Shown piece after piece: positions 62,193 to 64,000 of a stretch of 64,000 nt of DNA (the first letter of the stretch is position 1; each line of letters opens with the position of its first letter). The stretch covers positions 46,863-110,862 of the forward strand of contig JASMHC010000017.1 of the NCBI GenBank assembly GCA_030750975.1. Reading direction: 5' to 3'. Source of the stretch: Paracoccaceae bacterium. GTDB lineage: Bacteria; Pseudomonadota; Alphaproteobacteria; Rhodobacterales; Rhodobacteraceae. Both the position numbers and the translations under genes were made by a program. The notes below the pieces were generated by a model. The model was not told the origin of the DNA and searched no databases. It worked only from the letters and a program-made list of their open reading frames with translations.

Positions 62193-63812
62193 ATGTCCAA
62201 GACCTATGTCCACCAATCCATCGCCCGCGCCGTCGCAGATCACGGGGTCACTACCCTGTTCGGGCTGATGGGAGATGCCAACCTGTTCCTTGTTGACAGC
62301 TATGTGCGCGAGTGCGGGGGGGCTTTCATCCCCGCCGCGCATGAGGGAAGCTCGGTTCTGGGGGCGCTGGCCTTTGCGCATGTCTCGGGCAAGGTTGGCG
62401 TGGCCACCGTCACCCATGGCCCGGCCCTGACCAATTGCACCACGGCCCTGACCGAAGGTGTGCGCGGGCTGACGCCGATGGTGCTGTTGGCCGGTGACAC
62501 ACCCGTGGGCAATCCGCGCCACATGCAAAGCATCGACCAGCGCGAACTGGTCAAAGCCACCGGCGCGGGGTTCGAGCAGCTGCGCGCCCCGCAAACAGCC
62601 TCGCGCGATGTGGCCCGCGCCTTTTACCGCGCCCAGGTCGAACGCCGCCCGATCGTGCTGAACATGCCCGCCGACTTCATGTGGCAGCAGGTGACGCACG
62701 AAAAACACGTGCTTGACGTGTTCACCGCCCCCGGAGGCGTGGCCGAGGGCGATACGCTGGATCAGGCCATCGGCATGATCGCCTCGGCCCGGCGTCCGAT
62801 CATCCTTGCGGGGGGTGGCGCAGTCGATGCCAAGGCGCAGATCGTCAGGCTGGCCGACCGGCTTGAGGCGCCGCTGGCGACCACGCTAAAGGCTAAGGGG
62901 CTGTTCAACGATCACCCCTATAACATGGACATTTTCGGCACGCTTTCGACCCCGGCCGCCTATGATCTGATCGCCCAATCCGATTGCATTCTGTGTTTCG
63001 GCGCGGGTTTGCACAATTTCACCACCGATCAGGGCAAGCTGATGACGGGCAAGCGGATTATTCAGGTGGATGTCGCCCCCGACGCCATCGGCAATTCAGT
63101 TCACCCCGACGCCGCCCTGATCGCCGATGCGGGCCTGACCGCCGACACGATCCTGTGGTGGCTGAACGAGGCCGAGATTGCCCCGAGCGGCTTTACCCGC
63201 GAATTGGACGGGGTGGCGCTGACCGAACATCCTGTCGGCTCAACCAGAACCGCCGAGGGCTGCATCAACTTTGTCGCGGCGCTGGAGCGTCTTGAAAAGG
63301 TCTTTCCCGAAAACCGCATCCTTGTCACCGATGGCGGGCGTTTCATGACCGAGGTCTGGTGCCGCATCTCGGTGCCCGATCCGCGCAGCAATGTTGTGAC
63401 GGCCAATTTCGGCGCCATCGGCCAGGGCCTGCAAGAGGCCATCGGCGCCTGCCTTGCTGCGCCCGACCGGCCGGTGGCGCTGTTCACCGGCGATGGCGGG
63501 TTCATGATGGGCGGGATCAACGAGTTCAACACGGCCGTGCGGATGGGGCTGAACCTGACTGTGATCGTGGCGAACGATTCCGCCTACGGGGCCGAGCATA
63601 TCCAGTTTCTCGACCGCAAGATGGACCCGGGCCTGTCGATGTTCGAATGGCCCTCATTCGCGGAGACAGCCACCGCGCTGGGCGGGGTGGGTATCGAGGT
63701 GACGTCAATGGACGAGCTGGAGGCCGCGCTGCAGAAGCTGGACGGGGTGAAGGTGCCCGCGTTGATCGAGTTGAAGCTGGACCCGATGGATGTGCCGCGT
63801 ATGCGGATATGA
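62193..63812 (+). CDS. Thiamine-diphosphate-dependent enzyme, acetolactate synthase large-subunit-like
   Basis: 539-aa ThDP enzyme with the three expected domains: N-terminal Pyr domain with the catalytic Glu in AAHEGSSV near residue 50, central domain, and C-terminal PP domain with FTGDGGFMMGGINEFNTAVR near 430-449 (GDG-x(24)-ND-type Mg2+ site). A GCAGGAG site precedes the start. No small regulatory subunit gene is adjacent and it lacks the long form of IlvB, so it may act on another 2-oxo acid (decarboxylase, sulfo- or benzoylformate type). Specificity is unresolved. Confidence 0.85.
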   Translation: MSKTYVHQSIARAVADHGVTTLFGLMGDANLFLVDSYVRECGGAFIPAAHEGSSVLGALAFAHVSGKVGVATVTHGPALTNCTTALTEGVRGLTPMVLLAGDTPVGNPRHMQSIDQRELVKATGAGFEQLRAPQTASRDVARAFYRAQVERRPIVLNMPADFMWQQVTHEKHVLDVFTAPGGVAEGDTLDQAIGMIASARRPIILAGGGAVDAKAQIVRLADRLEAPLATTLKAKGLFNDHPYNMDIFGTLSTPAAYDLIAQSDCILCFGAGLHNFTTDQGKLMTGKRIIQVDVAPDAIGNSVHPDAALIADAGLTADTILWWLNEAEIAPSGFTRELDGVALTEHPVGSTRTAEGCINFVAALERLEKVFPENRILVTDGGRFMTEVWCRISVPDPRSNVVTANFGAIGQGLQEAIGACLAAPDRPVALFTGDGGFMMGGINEFNTAVRMGLNLTVIVANDSAYGAEHIQFLDRKMDPGLSMFEWPSFAETATALGGVGIEVTSMDELEAALQKLDGVKVPALIELKLDPMDVPRMRI

Positions 63813-63820
63813 TTGGGTAG

Positions 63821-63840
63821 GGTGCGTGATTTCACGCACC
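63821..63840 (+). terminator. Hairpin after the ThDP enzyme gene
   Basis: GGTGCGTGA pairs with TCACGCACC (63821-63829 with 63832-63840) just after the stop. The stem is perfect but no T-run follows, so its efficiency as a terminator is doubtful. Confidence 0.5.
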
Positions 63841-63911
63841 AATTGCTGTCATTGCTATTAACCGTAACCGTCCGGTCTGCCCGCTCTGCCGCAGTTTGAG
63901 GGAGAGTGATA

Positions 63912-63935
63912 ATGTCCATTTTCGATAATGGACAT
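63912..63935. repeat. 24-bp palindromic hairpin before the transposase gene
   Basis: ATGTCCATT (63912-63920) pairs with AATGGACAT (63927-63935) around TTCGAT. It lies 14 bp before the putative transposase start and may belong to the left end or translational control region of the insertion sequence. Confidence 0.55.
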
Positions 63936-63948
63936 CTTGAGGCGGTTT

Positions 63949-64000
63949 ATGGCGGGGAAGAAGGGTCAGAAGAAGCGATTTTGGTCAGATGATGAGAAGC
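63949..64000 (+). CDS. IS66-like transposase accessory ORF (TnpA), 5' fragment
   Basis: An ATG at 63949 opens a frame running off the right edge: MAGKKGQKKRFWSDDEK. This Lys/Arg-rich start followed by F-W-S-D-D-E-K is like the small helix-turn-helix TnpA proteins of IS66 and related elements. Only 17 codons are seen, so the family is tentative. The left inverted repeat is not identified with confidence. Confidence 0.5.
   Translation, partial: MAGKKGQKKRFWSDDEK

Noticed and set aside
1..64000. CRISPR array, rRNA operon, prophage or plasmid origin
   Set aside because: No regularly spaced repeats, no rRNA-like sequence, no phage structural or integrase genes and no replication gene were seen on either strand.

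Overview
The window is GC-rich, densely coded chromosomal DNA from an alphaproteobacterium of the order Rhodobacterales (Roseobacter group or a close relative). The clearest support is a SAM/SAH-type riboswitch directly upstream of metK, a class known almost only from Rhodobacterales. An Irr regulator beside fabA, alpha-type aglEFGAK, GlxA-type AraC regulation, TRAP transport and a Hint_2-type protein also fit. I saw no rRNA, tRNA, CRISPR array or prophage. The only mobile-element trace is the start of an IS66-like transposase gene at the right edge.

Region 1 (1-6864): alpha-glucoside uptake and hydrolysis. aglE-F-G-A-K encodes a binding protein, two permeases, a GH13 alpha-glucosidase and the ATPase. 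The first 14 codons of a divergent LacI-type regulator (aglR) lie at the left edge, and two AAAGCGCTTT palindromes sit at the two divergent start regions.

Region 2 (7187-13806): a GlxA/AraC regulator divergent from a five-gene CoA-linked catabolic operon: NDP-forming acyl-CoA synthetase, acyl-CoA dehydrogenase, a close CaiD homologue, a hot-dog thioesterase and a beta-hydroxyacid dehydrogenase. I infer metabolism of carnitine, crotonobetaine, gamma-butyrobetaine or a similar betaine. gltX follows, convergent.

Region 3 (15396-23607, minus strand): a TRAP transporter, a three-subunit molybdenum hydroxylase of the xanthine oxidase family with a MoaD-like protein, and an HpcH/HpaI aldolase. The substrate is unknown.

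Region 4 (23873-36874): mainly housekeeping genes (lysC-ptsP, mtnP-apt, trpF-lapA-ihfB) with a SulP transporter, OsmC, EcsC, GNAT and flavin-reductase proteins. A roughly 80-bp sequence is present in two intergenic gaps in opposite orientation, and a shorter relative occurs near 41.3 kb.

Region 5 (37136-45757): the conserved series aroA-cmk-rpsA-ihfB is split between cmk and rpsA by an accessory block. It contains a Hint-domain protein translationally coupled to a HlyC-type lysine acyltransferase, a TetR regulator, a DMT transporter and an aldo/keto reductase. The rpsA leader holds a tandem 38-bp-period repeat.

Region 6 (45901-56166): the miaB-phoH-ybeY-corC-lnt-metK-trmB series. It is interrupted by an OmpA-like protein and lipoprotein that share a sequence module, and by a BASS-family transporter between metK and trmB.

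Region 7 (56284-64000): a possible glycosyltransferase, an ACR3 arsenite pump divergent from a rhodanese, a quinone-reductase-type MDR, irr divergent from fabA, a homocysteine methyltransferase-like protein, a ThDP enzyme and the IS66-like edge.
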